DNA from: Providencia burhodogranariea DSM 19968
Lineage (GTDB): Bacteria > Pseudomonadota > Gammaproteobacteria > Enterobacterales > Enterobacteriaceae
Direction: 5' to 3'
Assembly: GCF_000314855.2 (NCBI RefSeq)
Contig: NZ_KB233222.1
Coordinates: 2,165,342-2,229,341, forward strand
DNA: 64,000 nt
The translations under genes were made by a program, and so were the position numbers. The notes beneath the pieces were generated by a model. The model was not told the DNA's origin. It ran no database searches and saw only the letters and a program-made list of their open reading frames with translations. Each line of letters begins with the position of its first letter. Positions within the stretch are counted from its first letter, which is position 1. Positions 1-9,690 of the stretch are shown piece after piece.

Positions 1-88
<88 letters not shown>

Positions 89-126
89 AACGGGAGGTAA
101 TTGAGTGGCATTCAAGGATAACAAAT

Positions 127-159
127 AAAAAACGGCGCATTAAACATAAGCACCGTTTT
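127..159 (-). terminator. Rho-independent terminator of ihfB
   Basis: On the minus strand a stem AAAACGG (159-153) pairs with CCGTTTT (135-129), extended by a GC/GC pair across one mismatch. It runs into a T-rich stretch. It begins about 28 bases after the ihfB stop codon. Confidence 0.75.
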
Positions 160-186
160 GAACTAATAATTAAGATTTATAATCAG

Positions 187-474
187 TTATTGATCATAAA
201 TATTTACACGGTCACGCAATTCCTTACCTGGTTTGAAGTGAGGAACGTATTTGCCTTCCAATTCCACCTTGTCTCCAGTTTTTGGGTTACGCCCAACACG
301 CGGAGCACGGTAGTGAAGAGAAAAACTGCCGAATCCGCGGACTTCTATACGTTCACCACTAGCCAGCGTATCAGCCATATGTTCGAGAATTTCTTTAATT
401 GCTTCCTCGATGGTTTTTGCTGAAAGATGCGATTGCTGGCTAGCCAGTCTTTCTATTAACTCAGACTTGGTCAT
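187..474 (-). CDS. ihfB: Integration host factor subunit beta
   Basis: This 95-residue protein is the beta subunit of IHF, the heterodimer that binds and sharply bends DNA in recombination, replication and transcription. The N-terminal helices ([11 protein letters not shown]) and the DNA-binding arm with the conserved RNPKTG motif (about residues 62-67) are intact, and the length is that of the E. coli protein. An AGGGAGG ribosome binding site precedes the ATG. It follows rpsA by 55 bases on the same strand, the usual enterobacterial rpsA-ihfB arrangement, and is followed by its own terminator. The partner gene ihfA is not in the window. Confidence 0.98.
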   Translation of the reverse strand: MTKSELIERLASQQSHLSAKTIEEAIKEILEHMADTLASGERIEVRGFGSFSLHYRAPRVGRNPKTGDKVELEGKYVPHFKPGKELRDRVNIYDQ

Positions 475-529
475 AGTACCTCCCTAAACTACCGTTACAA
501 AGGGGCAACATCTGTTACCCCCAACTTAA

Positions 530-2203
530 TTATTCGCCTTTAGCTGCTTTGAAAGCTTCAGCCATTGCGTTGTTGCTAAAACTAGTTTCTTCTTGTTTGT
601 TCACAGTTGCGATAGCATCTTTTTCATCAGCTTCGTCTTTTGCACGAACAGAAAGATTGATTACACGATTTTTACGATCAACACCAGTGTATTTAGCTTC
701 TACATCATCACCGACGCTCAGAACCAGAGTTGCATCTTCAACACGGTCACGTGAAGCTTCTGATGCACGCAGGTAACCTTCAACGCCCAGAGTCAGCTCA
801 ACAGTTGCGCCTTTAGCATCAACTGCGATAACTTTACCAGTAACGATTGCGCCTTTCTTAGTTGCAGCTAAGTAGTTATTGAATGGATCTTCAGCTAACT
901 GCTTAACGCCTAGAGAGATACGCTCACGTTCTGCGTCGACTTGCAGAACAACAGCTGCGATTTCGTCACCTTTTTTGTATTCACGTACTGCTTCTTCGCC
1001 TGTAACGTTCCAGGAGATATCAGACAAGTGAACAAGGCCATCAATGCCGCCTTCCAATCCGATGAAGATACCGAAGTCAGTGATTGACTTGATTTTACCT
1101 TCAACGCGGTCGCCTTTGTTGTGAGTTTCTGCAAATTGCTGCCATGGGTTAGATTTGCATTGTTTCAGGCCTAGGGAGATACGACGACGTTCTTCATCGA
1201 TATCCAGAACCATAACTTCAACAACATCACCAACGTTAACAACTTTAGATGGGTGGATGTTTTTGTTAGTCCAATCCATTTCTGAAACGTGAACCAGACC
1301 TTCAACGCCTTCTTCGATTTCTACGAAGCAGCCGTAATCAGTCAGGTTAGTAACGCGACCAGTCAGTTTAGTACCTTCTGGGTAACGTTTAGCGATTGCG
1401 ACCCAAGGATCTTCGCCCAGTTGTTTCAGACCTAGAGAAACACGAGTGCGCTCACGGTCGAATTTCAGAACTTTAACTGTGATTTCATCACCAACATTGA
1501 CGATTTCGCTTGGGTGTTTAACACGTTTCCAAGCCATATCAGTGATGTGCAGCAGGCCATCAACACCGCCAAGATCAACAAATGCACCGTAGTCAGTAAG
1601 GTTCTTAACGATACCTTTAACTTCCATGCCTTCTTGCAGATTTTCTAGCAGTTGATCACGTTCTGCGCTGCTTTCAGATTCAATTACAGCACGACGAGAA
1701 ACTACAACGTTGTTGCGTTTCTGATCTAGCTTAATTACTTTGAACTCTAGCTCTTTGCCTTCCAGATGCGTAGTATCACGAACTGGGCGAACATCTACCA
1801 GTGAACCTGGCAGGAATGCACGAATGCCGTTCAGTTCTACAGTGAAACCACCTTTAACTTTACCGTTAATAACACCAGTTACAGTTTCAGCTTCTTCGTA
1901 AGCTTTTTCCAGCATCAGCCATGCTTCGTGACGTTTAGCTTTCTCACGAGAAAGGATAGTTTCACCGAAACCATCTTCTACTGCATCCAGAGCTACGTCG
2001 ATTTCGTCGCCAACTTGGATTTCAAGCTCACCCTGAGCATTTTTGAATTGTTCTACTGGGATTGCAGATTCAGACTTCAGACCTGCGTCAACCAGAACAA
2101 CGTCTTTATCGATGGCAACAACTGTACCACGGACGATAGAACCAGGACGAGTTTCAATATTCTGCAGGGATTCTTCAAAGAGTTGAGCAAAAGATTCTGT
2201 CAT
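530..2203 (-). CDS. rpsA: 30S ribosomal protein S1
   Basis: S1 binds mRNA on the small ribosomal subunit and unwinds it for initiation. The protein has six S1 OB-fold repeats, visible as recurring blocks such as [29 protein letters not shown] and [16 protein letters not shown] start at the ATG at 2203 ([12 protein letters not shown], 557 residues, the E. coli length); an in-frame start five codons upstream is open but not supported by the family. There is no canonical Shine-Dalgarno sequence before this ATG. That is a known trait of rpsA, whose structured leader supports autogenous control by S1. Confidence 0.98.
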   Translation of the reverse strand: MTESFAQLFEESLQNIETRPGSIVRGTVVAIDKDVVLVDAGLKSESAIPVEQFKNAQGELEIQVGDEIDVALDAVEDGFGETILSREKAKRHEAWLMLEKAYEEAETVTGVINGKVKGGFTVELNGIRAFLPGSLVDVRPVRDTTHLEGKELEFKVIKLDQKRNNVVVSRRAVIESESSAERDQLLENLQEGMEVKGIVKNLTDYGAFVDLGGVDGLLHITDMAWKRVKHPSEIVNVGDEITVKVLKFDRERTRVSLGLKQLGEDPWVAIAKRYPEGTKLTGRVTNLTDYGCFVEIEEGVEGLVHVSEMDWTNKNIHPSKVVNVGDVVEVMVLDIDEERRRISLGLKQCKSNPWQQFAETHNKGDRVEGKIKSITDFGIFIGLEGGIDGLVHLSDISWNVTGEEAVREYKKGDEIAAVVLQVDAERERISLGVKQLAEDPFNNYLAATKKGAIVTGKVIAVDAKGATVELTLGVEGYLRASEASRDRVEDATLVLSVGDDVEAKYTGVDRKNRVINLSVRAKDEADEKDAIATVNKQEETSFSNNAMAEAFKAAKGE

Positions 2204-2288
2204 ATTAATGATCTTCAAGAGTTTTTAATTAACGTCCATTCAGCATCCGGCCAGATGGGGTTGTTTCACATACCCCACAACTTTCCAT

Positions 2289-2317
2289 GTCATAAGGTTG
2301 CTACTATGCCAAGTCAA
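2289..2317 (-). promoter_or_regulatory. Probable rpsA promoter
   Basis: On the minus strand TTGACT (2317-2312) is separated by 17 bases from TATGAC (2294-2289). This is a fair sigma-70 promoter in the 176-base cmk-rpsA gap. It would give a leader of roughly 80 bases, consistent with the long rpsA leader known in E. coli. Confidence 0.5.
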
Positions 2318-2379
2318 AAAATTAACATAGTATTAAGTGCGTATACTATCTACATTATGAGTTAAAATACAGCCAATTA

Positions 2380-3063
2380 TTAAGATAATTGCAGAATTTT
2401 TTTCGCATAGGCATGTGCTTTTTCAATGACTTCCTCAATAGACATACTTGTTGAGTCGAGTATTAAAGCATCCTTAGCGGCAATTAAAGGTGCAACCGTG
2501 CGGTTACGGTCCCGATAATCACGTTCCTGTATTTCGGCCAAAAGTCGTTCAAAGTTAACATCAAACCCTTTATCCTGCAACTGCTTCATACGTCGATGAG
2601 CTCGTTCTTCAGCGGAAGCATCAAGGAAAATTTTAACAGGTGCATCAGGGAAAACCACTGTTCCCATGTCTCGACCATCTGCAATTAGGCCCGGCATGGT
2701 TTTAAACGCTCGCTGACGTCGAAGCAATGCCTCTCTTACACGAGGAAAAGTAGCTGTTTGAGAAGCCGTATTGCCGACAGTCTCTGTGCGAATCTGATTC
2801 GAGACATCTTCACCTTCTAAGATCACTTTCAGTTGATTTTCTTCGGGAACAAAACGGACATCTAAATTAGCAGCAAGTGGGACTAGCGCATCTTCTGATT
2901 GGATATCGACATGATGGTGCAATGCAGCTAATGCGAGAACACGATAAATCGCACCAGAGTCTAATAATTGCCATCCAAATTTATTTGCTAGCGCTTGGCA
3001 TAACGTACCTTTACCAGCTCCGCTTGGTCCATCAACGGTTATTACAGGGGCAATTGCCTCCAT
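2380..3063 (-). CDS. cmk: Cytidylate kinase
   Basis: Cmk phosphorylates CMP and dCMP with ATP in pyrimidine nucleotide recycling. The P-loop GPSGAGKGT lies near residue 12, and DSGAIYR and the DGRDMGT nucleotide-binding stretch follow. I choose the ATG at 3063 (MEAIAPVIT, 227 residues, same length as E. coli), which has AAGGAGA eight bases upstream. The open frame extends seven codons further but without family support. The gene lies upstream of rpsA, and the two may be partly cotranscribed. Confidence 0.97.
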   Translation of the reverse strand: MEAIAPVITVDGPSGAGKGTLCQALANKFGWQLLDSGAIYRVLALAALHHHVDIQSEDALVPLAANLDVRFVPEENQLKVILEGEDVSNQIRTETVGNTASQTATFPRVREALLRRQRAFKTMPGLIADGRDMGTVVFPDAPVKIFLDASAEERAHRRMKQLQDKGFDVNFERLLAEIQERDYRDRNRTVAPLIAAKDALILDSTSMSIEEVIEKAHAYAKKILQLS

Positions 3064-3219
3064 AAAAGGTCTCCTTCTCTGCAAGTAGTGTAACCACCTG
3101 CAATTAAAATCTGTGCCGATATTATACCTACTCGACAGTTTTGTGAAATAAGCAGGTTAGAATGTAAGAGATAAAAATATTTAAACTAGAGGATAAATCA
3201 CAAGTGCAGAGGTAGATTT

Positions 3220-3248
3220 GACTGACACTAAATTAGCTAATGCCAGTC
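3220..3248 (-). terminator. Possible weak terminator after aroA
   Basis: An 8-bp stem with one G-T pair (GACTGGCA with TGTCAGTC on the minus strand) starts 19 bases after the aroA stop. It lacks a clear T tract, so it may be a weak or Rho-assisted stop. Confidence 0.35.
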
Positions 3249-3266
3249 ATTCGAATGATTCAAAAA

Positions 3267-4541
3267 TTAGCTAAGATGCGCTAATTGTTCAAAATAATTA
3301 GGAAATGTTTTTGCTGTGCAACCAGGATCAAGAATAGTAACGGGTGTATCTGACAGAGCAACTAACGAAAAACACATAGCAATGCGGTGATCATTATAAG
3401 TTTCAATTTCAGCATGTTTAAGTTTTACTGGAGGTTTAATACGAATAAAATCATGCCCTTCTTCCACTTCTGCGCCAACTTTACGTAATTCAGTTGCCAT
3501 TGCATACAACCTATCCGTTTCTTTAACTCGCCAGTTATAGATATTACGAATAACTGTTTCACCTTTAGCGAACAGAGCCACGGTTCCAATTGTCATTGCT
3601 GCATCAGGAATAGCATTCATATCCATATCAATCCCTTTAAGGGTACCTCGTTCACATTCAACAAAGTCATCACCCCAACGGATTATGGCGCCCATTTTTT
3701 CGAGTACATTAGCAAATTTCGTGTCACCTTGCAGGCTATTACGGCCAATGCCTGTTACTCGAACTGTACCGCCTTTAATGGCGGCGGCGGCAAGAAAATA
3801 AGAAGCAGATGAAGCATCTCCTTCAACAAGGTACTCACCCGGCGATTGATATTGCTGTTGCCCTTTAATCACAAAGCATTGATATTCATGATTTTCCACT
3901 TTAATCCCAAAAGTAGCCATCAATGCCAATGTGATATCAATATAAGGTTTTGAAACTAGATCACCTGAGATTTTAAGAACCGTATCTTGTTGAGCTAATG
4001 GTGCCGCCATCAAGAGCGCAGTCAAAAATTGGCTCGATACTGAACCATCGACTGAAACTGTTCCGCCAGAAAAGCCACCACGTAGGCGGATTGGTGGATA
4101 GTTCTCTTGCTCTAAATATTCTATGACTGCACCACCTTCACGCAATGCATCGACTAAGTGACCAATTGGTCGCTCCTTCATACGAGGTTCACCCGTCAAA
4201 ATAATATTGTTCTCAGCAAGCGATAATGCTGCGGTTAATGGTCGCATAGCCGTTCCCGCATTACCTAAGAATATTTCTAGTTCATTTGAATGGCTTAAAC
4301 GACCGCCAAGACCTTGTACCGAACAGCGTGTTTTATCGCTGGAGAGCTGATATTCAACGCCAAGCAAGCTTAATGCATTCAGCATATGGCGAATATCATC
4401 ACTATCTAATAAGTTTGTTAGCACCGTAGTGCCTTTAGCCATTGCCGCTAATAAAAGAGCTCGGTTCGATACACTTTTAGACCCTGGCAGGTTGATAGTA
4501 CCGTTGATGGAAGAGATGGGTTGTAATGTCAGGGATTGCAT
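3267..4541 (-). CDS. aroA: 3-phosphoshikimate 1-carboxyvinyltransferase (EPSP synthase)
   Basis: This enzyme transfers the enolpyruvyl group of PEP to shikimate 3-phosphate, the sixth step of the shikimate pathway. The 424-residue protein has the N-terminal [16 protein letters not shown] motif, the [14 protein letters not shown] motif (the region around Gly96 in E. coli), and the C-terminal DHRIAMCF motif. The pattern is that of a class I enzyme. It lies 104 bases downstream of serC, matching the conserved serC-aroA operon that joins serine and aromatic biosynthesis. Confidence 0.98.
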   Translation of the reverse strand: MQSLTLQPISSINGTINLPGSKSVSNRALLLAAMAKGTTVLTNLLDSDDIRHMLNALSLLGVEYQLSSDKTRCSVQGLGGRLSHSNELEIFLGNAGTAMRPLTAALSLAENNIILTGEPRMKERPIGHLVDALREGGAVIEYLEQENYPPIRLRGGFSGGTVSVDGSVSSQFLTALLMAAPLAQQDTVLKISGDLVSKPYIDITLALMATFGIKVENHEYQCFVIKGQQQYQSPGEYLVEGDASSASYFLAAAAIKGGTVRVTGIGRNSLQGDTKFANVLEKMGAIIRWGDDFVECERGTLKGIDMDMNAIPDAAMTIGTVALFAKGETVIRNIYNWRVKETDRLYAMATELRKVGAEVEEGHDFIRIKPPVKLKHAEIETYNDHRIAMCFSLVALSDTPVTILDPGCTAKTFPNYFEQLAHLS

Positions 4542-4645
4542 AAAGAGCAGATTCTCCAGTATTGTTTGCCTAATTATTTATTATCGTTATCAAAAATGAT
4601 ATTTCAAAATCCAGCCCAACACTAATAGTGAGCTGGATAAGTTAT

Positions 4646-5734
4646 TTACGCGTAGCGACGTTCAAAATCAGCCATAAAATCAACAAGGGCCTGAACACCT
4701 GCTAATGGCATTGCATTGTAAATTGATGCTCGCATGCCACCTGAAACACGATGTCCTTTGAGTGACAATAAGCCCAATGCGTTTGCTTCTTCAAGGAATT
4801 TTGCATCTAACGCTGGGTTTTGCATCTGAAATGGAACATTCATCCAAGAGCGGTTTTCAACTGCAACGCGGTTGATATAAAATTCGCTATTATCGATTGC
4901 ATTATATAACAGCTGAGATTTTTCATAGTTGCGTTTTGCCATCTCTTGCAAACCACCCTGCTCTTTTAACCATTTGAAAACCATACCAGATAAGTACCAG
5001 GCAAATGTTGGTGGTGTATTAAACATTGAATCATATTTAGCAAGAACGGAATAATCAAAAATTGAAGGAGTCTGTGTTGATGCTTTACCCAACAAATCTT
5101 CGCGGATAATGACAATAGTTAGACCTGCCGGACCAATATTTTTTTGCGCACCAGCATAAACGACACCATATCGGCTGATATCAATGGGTTTAGACAAAAT
5201 AGACGATGAGTAGTCCGCAATAATGACTTTATCATCTGGAAAATCAGGTTCTTCGTGAATAGCAAGTCCATCGATAGTTTCATTTGGACAATAGTGAATA
5301 TAGGCTGCATCTTTGCTGAGTGGCCATTCACTCATGGGTTTAACACTCACAACACCATCTTTCTCTTGTTTAACGTAAATAATGTTCGGAGTGCAGTATT
5401 TTTTTGCTTCTTCTGCTGCTGATTCCGCCCAATAACCACCAACAATATAATCAGCTGTTGTTTTATCACCCAATAGATTCATTGGTAATGCTGCAAAGTG
5501 GCCGCGAGCTCCACCATGGCAAAATAATACTTTATAATTTTGTGGGATATTTAATAAATCACGCAAGTTCTGCTCAGCGTCTTCTGCTACAGCAATAAAA
5601 TCTTTGCCACGATGGCTGACTTCCATAACTGAAACACCTAACCCCTTCCAATTACAAAATTCTTGTTCTGCACGACGCATGACTTCAACGGGCAGCATAG
5701 CTGGGCCCGCACTGAAATTATAAACCTGACTCAT
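4646..5734 (-). CDS. serC: Phosphoserine aminotransferase
   Basis: SerC is a pyridoxal phosphate enzyme that converts 3-phosphohydroxypyruvate to phosphoserine and also acts in pyridoxal phosphate synthesis. Visible are the N-terminal [10 protein letters not shown], the PLP lysine in [10 protein letters not shown], and the C-terminal [11 protein letters not shown] phosphate-binding stretch. The ATG at 5734 ([11 protein letters not shown], 362 residues) is preferred because AGGGTGAGG lies just upstream and the length equals E. coli SerC; a GTG three codons earlier is also open. First gene of the serC-aroA operon. Confidence 0.98.
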   Translation of the reverse strand: MSQVYNFSAGPAMLPVEVMRRAEQEFCNWKGLGVSVMEVSHRGKDFIAVAEDAEQNLRDLLNIPQNYKVLFCHGGARGHFAALPMNLLGDKTTADYIVGGYWAESAAEEAKKYCTPNIIYVKQEKDGVVSVKPMSEWPLSKDAAYIHYCPNETIDGLAIHEEPDFPDDKVIIADYSSSILSKPIDISRYGVVYAGAQKNIGPAGLTIVIIREDLLGKASTQTPSIFDYSVLAKYDSMFNTPPTFAWYLSGMVFKWLKEQGGLQEMAKRNYEKSQLLYNAIDNSEFYINRVAVENRSWMNVPFQMQNPALDAKFLEEANALGLLSLKGHRVSGGMRASIYNAMPLAGVQALVDFMADFERRYA

Positions 5735-5942
5735 TGACCTCACCCTATCTTCAATAATGTTTGTTAAGTTAACTCAGTGACTATGGTTGTATCATCACGC
5801 GCTGCTTGCTGCAACGGTTATTGTCGAGTTGATTAGAAATACGATACGACAGATTTGTTGATAAAAAAGAGAGGGATTTTGTCAATGGCATCACAACAAA
5901 TATAACCTTAATATTATGATGAAATAGATAACTAACAAAATA

Positions 5943-5980
5943 AAATCCCGATTATAGAATATTGACTATAATCGGGATCT
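5943..5980 (-). terminator. Terminator of pgm
   Basis: A perfect 13-bp stem (5945-5957 with 5966-5978) and an 8-base loop are followed on the minus strand by TTTTATTTT. It lies 37 bases past the pgm stop and separates the pgm transcript from serC. Confidence 0.85.
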
Positions 5981-6014
5981 AGACTGTTTCTATCAACAAA
6001 CAATTAATTTGCTA

Positions 6015-7649
6015 TTAAGCAATAACCTTATTAACAATTTCTATCGCTTCTTGCTCAATTTGGTGCAAATGCTCTTCACCGCGGAAACTTTCACAATAAA
6101 TTTTGTATGCTTCTTCTGTGCCTGATGGGCGTGCAGCAAACCAACCGTGGTCAGTCATAATTTTAAGCCCGCCAATAGAAGCGCCATTACCTGGAGCTGT
6201 TGTTAAGCGTTGAGTTATTTTATCACCGGCTAAAGTATCCGCAGATACCATTTCTGGTGATAATTTGCTCAACTTAGCTTTTTGCTCGTGTGTTGCTTTT
6301 GCCTGAATTCGGCTATATACAGGTGAGCCAAATTTCTCAGCGAGTTTATTATAACGTTGCTGAGGGTTTTCACCCGTTACAGCTGTAATTTCAGCGGCAA
6401 GTAAGCACAGAATAATGCCATCTTTATCTGTTGACCAAGGTGTTCCATCAAATTTCAAGAAAGAGGCTCCCGCACTTTCTTCACCACCAAAGCCCAATGT
6501 TCCGTTAAATAACCCGTTAACGAACCATTTAAAACCGACAGGAACTTCGATAAGTTCGCGCCCAATATCAGCAACAACACGATCTATCATCGCACTTGAT
6601 ACTAGTGTTTTACCTACCGCAACATCTTTTCCCCATTGAGGACGATGTTGGAATAAGTAATCAATGGCAACAGCAAGGTAATGGTTTGGATTCATTAAAC
6701 CTGCTGGAGTCACGATGCCATGACGATCATAATCAGGATCATTAGCAAAGGCTAAATCAAACTTCTCTTTCATGCCTAATAAACCGGCCATTGCCCAACG
6801 TGATGAGCAATCCATACGGATGATTCCATCGTGGTCAAGCGGCATAAATCGGAAAGTCTGATCCAGTTGGTCATTAACTAATTCAAGATCTAATTCATAG
6901 TATTCTGCTATTTTTCGCCAATATTCGATACCTGAACCGCCAAGTGGATCCACGCCAATTTTTAAGCCTGCTCGCTGAATGGCTTTCATATCAACCACTT
7001 CACCTAGAGCTATGACATAAGGCATTATCAAATCTTGTTCTATTACAAAATCACTTGCCTGTGCATCTTCAAAAGAAATACGTTTAATACCAACAAGGTT
7101 ATCTGCAAGTAGTTGATTTGCATTTTGTTCGATCACAGAAGTTAAATCTGTATCAGCAGGCCCGCCATTTGATGGATTATATTTAATACCGCCATCTTCA
7201 GGTGGGTTGTGCGAAGGTGTAATAACAATGCCATCTGCAATATCTTGATGGTATTGGTTATAGCTAAGAATAGCATGGGATACAGCAGGAGTTGGCGTAA
7301 AACCATTATCTGCTTGAACAACAATATTGACTTGATTAGCAGCTAAAACCTCAATCACGGAAATAAAGGCAGCTTCAGACAATGCATGAGTGTCTTTACC
7401 AACAAAACACGGCCCAGTAACACCTTGTTGTTTGCGTAAATCAGCAATAGCTTGAGCAATCGCGAGAATATGATTTTCATTAAAATTCTTACGAGCTGAG
7501 CTACCTCGATGGCCTGATGTACCAAACTTCACCGCGTGTTCTGAATTACCAGACTGTGGCTGTAGCTGGTAATATTGAGCTGTCAGTTGTGCGACATTAA
7601 TCAAATCAGTCTGAAGCGGAAGCTGCCCTGCACGTTCATGTATTGTCAC
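6015..7649 (-). CDS. pgm: Phosphoglucomutase (alpha-D-glucose-specific)
   Basis: Pgm interconverts glucose 1-phosphate and glucose 6-phosphate, feeding glycogen and UDP-glucose synthesis. The catalytic serine lies in [12 protein letters not shown], the metal-binding loop is DPDYDRHG, and the sugar-binding loop is GGEESAGAS. The likely start is the GTG at 7649 (VTIHERAGQ, 544 residues). GGGAGAG lies just upstream and the sequence then aligns with the E. coli N-terminus. The 24 extra open codons upstream have no family match and would run into seqA. It follows seqA by 56 bases, the conserved seqA-pgm operon. Confidence 0.96.
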   Translation of the reverse strand: MTIHERAGQLPLQTDLINVAQLTAQYYQLQPQSGNSEHAVKFGTSGHRGSSARKNFNENHILAIAQAIADLRKQQGVTGPCFVGKDTHALSEAAFISVIEVLAANQVNIVVQADNGFTPTPAVSHAILSYNQYHQDIADGIVITPSHNPPEDGGIKYNPSNGGPADTDLTSVIEQNANQLLADNLVGIKRISFEDAQASDFVIEQDLIMPYVIALGEVVDMKAIQRAGLKIGVDPLGGSGIEYWRKIAEYYELDLELVNDQLDQTFRFMPLDHDGIIRMDCSSRWAMAGLLGMKEKFDLAFANDPDYDRHGIVTPAGLMNPNHYLAVAIDYLFQHRPQWGKDVAVGKTLVSSAMIDRVVADIGRELIEVPVGFKWFVNGLFNGTLGFGGEESAGASFLKFDGTPWSTDKDGIILCLLAAEITAVTGENPQQRYNKLAEKFGSPVYSRIQAKATHEQKAKLSKLSPEMVSADTLAGDKITQRLTTAPGNGASIGGLKIMTDHGWFAARPSGTEEAYKIYCESFRGEEHLHQIEQEAIEIVNKVIA

Positions 7650-7705
7650 TTGTTCTCTCCCAAAGCAATGGCATCGGGTTAACGATACCAGCAATGCTTC
7701 AATTT

Positions 7706-8248
7706 TTAGATAGTACTGCAAGCCTTCTCAATCACATTGGCAGGAAACTGCATCTCCTGCATGATGGCTTCAACCATGCTGCGTTTGCGATTGGTATTTG
7801 TGTTGGTGATCACCCAGTATGGTGTTCCCGGAATATGGCGCGGTTTAGATTGTTTACCCGCAGCTAATAACGTTTGCTCATCACCTGCAAAATAAACACG
7901 GGTACGACCATGCATTGACTCTGTTGCATTAGCAAAAATAGTTGAATCTAAACTATAAAGTGTAGATAGAATCAGCATAAAACGGTCTATTGCTTTGTTT
8001 TTTTCTGCATAAGCATCAGAGAGTAATAGTTCTCTCACCACTCGAACCGGATTTTGCGGCGTAATTTGTGTATTTTTTGTCTGTACAGCCTCTTCTGGCT
8101 CTTCATTGCCGAGTTTTTTTACTTGTACTGGCTGACCGGACTTAAAATTTAACATACGGCGCAAAATATCCGATGCACTTTCACCGATATGTTGTGTATG
8201 GCTGGCAATATAGCGGTAAAGCTCTTCATCAACTTCTATCGTTTTCAT
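7706..8248 (-). CDS. seqA: Negative modulator of replication initiation SeqA
   Basis: SeqA binds hemimethylated GATC pairs, sequesters oriC and limits re-initiation. The 180-residue protein has the N-terminal multimerisation segment ([18 protein letters not shown]), a linker, and the C-terminal DNA-binding domain with [12 protein letters not shown] and the NTNTNRKR stretch. The length is essentially that of E. coli SeqA (181). GGGAA precedes the ATG. It is divergent from ybfF and upstream of pgm, the same neighbourhood as in E. coli. Confidence 0.97.
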   Translation of the reverse strand: MKTIEVDEELYRYIASHTQHIGESASDILRRMLNFKSGQPVQVKKLGNEEPEEAVQTKNTQITPQNPVRVVRELLLSDAYAEKNKAIDRFMLILSTLYSLDSTIFANATESMHGRTRVYFAGDEQTLLAAGKQSKPRHIPGTPYWVITNTNTNRKRSMVEAIMQEMQFPANVIEKACSTI

Positions 8249-8562
8249 TTTTTCCCAGTACTTTATTTTAACTAAAATTTACTTTGAGATTATAAGATAG
8301 ATTTCAAAAAAACAAAACAATTAAAATTTCAATAACTTAAAGCAAACATGAACCTAAGTTTAACGGTATTTCAGTAAGTTAACGCCTTATTGGTTATTTT
8401 GTGTTTGATGATAAAAAATACGTATTTTTAAGTTAATCAGAATAGCTAGATTCACTTCCTTCATTAATTGGTAGTACCGTATGATTAATCCCTTTATTTG
8501 GATTTTGACGCACTACATGCCATCATATATTTATATGTCGATTAACCAGTTGATAATTCAAT
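8249..8562. other. Divergent seqA/ybfF intergenic region
   Basis: A 314-base AT-rich gap between two divergent genes, which must hold both promoters. I cannot single out a convincing -35/-10 pair or operator, and see no additional gene. Confidence 0.6.
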
Positions 8563-9345
8563 ATGACAAACCTGTTAAACTATACTATCCATAAACCTGA
8601 AACACCTATATCACCAACCCCTGTTGTACTTATTCATGGGCTATTTGGGGATCTTAACAATTTGGGTGTTATCGGCCGCGATCTACAGAAGTATTTTGAA
8701 ACAATTCAAATTGATGTACGTAACCATGGTGACTCCTTTCGCTCTGAAAAAATGCAATATCGCGAAATGGCACAAGATGTGATGACACTTTTACAATCAT
8801 TAGGGTATCACAATGCCATTTTAATCGGCCATTCAATGGGGGGGAAAATTGCGATGGCAGCGACAGAAATTGCACCTGATTTCATTGAAAAAATCGTTGT
8901 TATTGATATAGCTCCTGTTACTTACCAGACTCGCCGTCATGACACGATTATTACAGCATTGGAAGCCGTGCTTAAAAGCTGTGCGAAAACGCGTCAAGAA
9001 GCAACGCTAATTATGCGCGAATATCTTGAAGAAGACGGTATTATTCAATTTTTACTCAAATCTTTTCGTCAAGGTGAATGGAAATTTAACCTGCCAATAA
9101 TCAAAGATAACTATGAACTGATTATTGGTTGGGAAACCGTACCTGCTTGGAATAAACCCGTCTTATTAATTCCCGGCGGGAACTCTCCTTACGTTCAATC
9201 TGAACATCGTAAGGAAATTACAGAGCAATTTCCAAATGCAAAAGCTTGGGTCGTTGCAGATGCTGGGCACTGGGTTCATGCGGAAAAGCCAGACCAAGTA
9301 TTGAGAGCAATTCACCGTTTTCTTTCATTACCTGAGTTCAAATAA
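8563..9345 (+). CDS. ybfF: Alpha/beta-hydrolase esterase YbfF
   Basis: This 260-residue alpha/beta-hydrolase resembles the E. coli esterase YbfF, reported to act on acyl-CoA and similar esters. It has the oxyanion HG motif (LIHGLFGDLNN, near residue 26), the nucleophile elbow GHSMGG (near residue 90), and the catalytic histidine in DAGHWVHAE. The ribosome binding site is weak. In E. coli ybfF lies next to ybfE; here a secretion operon separates them. Confidence 0.94.
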   Translation: MTNLLNYTIHKPETPISPTPVVLIHGLFGDLNNLGVIGRDLQKYFETIQIDVRNHGDSFRSEKMQYREMAQDVMTLLQSLGYHNAILIGHSMGGKIAMAATEIAPDFIEKIVVIDIAPVTYQTRRHDTIITALEAVLKSCAKTRQEATLIMREYLEEDGIIQFLLKSFRQGEWKFNLPIIKDNYELIIGWETVPAWNKPVLLIPGGNSPYVQSEHRKEITEQFPNAKAWVVADAGHWVHAEKPDQVLRAIHRFLSLPEFK

Positions 9346-9382
9346 ACTTACCACAACTTGGGATGTTAACTGTATGCATTTC

Positions 9383-9425
9383 AAGTTAGTCTTATAATTA
9401 TTAATAATAATTATAAGACTAACTT
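9383..9425. repeat. 43-bp near-perfect palindrome downstream of ybfF
   Basis: A 21-bp arm (9383-9403) is exactly repeated in inverted orientation at 9405-9425, with a single base between. The arm is AAGTTAGTC followed by an AT-only stretch. It lies 37 bases after the ybfF stop and could act as a terminator-like hairpin or mark an insertion edge; no T tract follows on either side. Confidence 0.8.
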
Positions 9426-9690
9426 CGATACACTTATAATTATTATCTCTGTATTATCTCATACCAAAGCCATTCAATTTCTATAAAACTGAACTTTATT
9501 GTATGTATATGACATAAAAATCAACCTAGATAAAAATACAAAATATTTTAATTGGAGAGTTAGCATAATAGTATTTATATGATTTGATATATTATACACA
9601 TTAGTTTAAAAAAACCATATTTTATAAACAATAGTTATAAAAAGAACAACCAAATACATATTATATATTAAAGGAATATTTACATAAAAA
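9426..9690. other. AT-rich leader before the type I secretion operon
   Basis: About 265 bases of very AT-rich DNA with no credible gene. It presumably holds the secretion operon promoter; AT content makes -10-like matches too frequent to choose one. AAAGGAA lies unusually far (about 14 bases) from the first ATG. Confidence 0.5.

Noticed and set aside
7650-7721. 24-codon N-terminal extension of pgm overlapping seqA
   Set aside because: The GTG at 7649 has a good ribosome binding site and matches the family start; the extension would overlap the seqA coding end.
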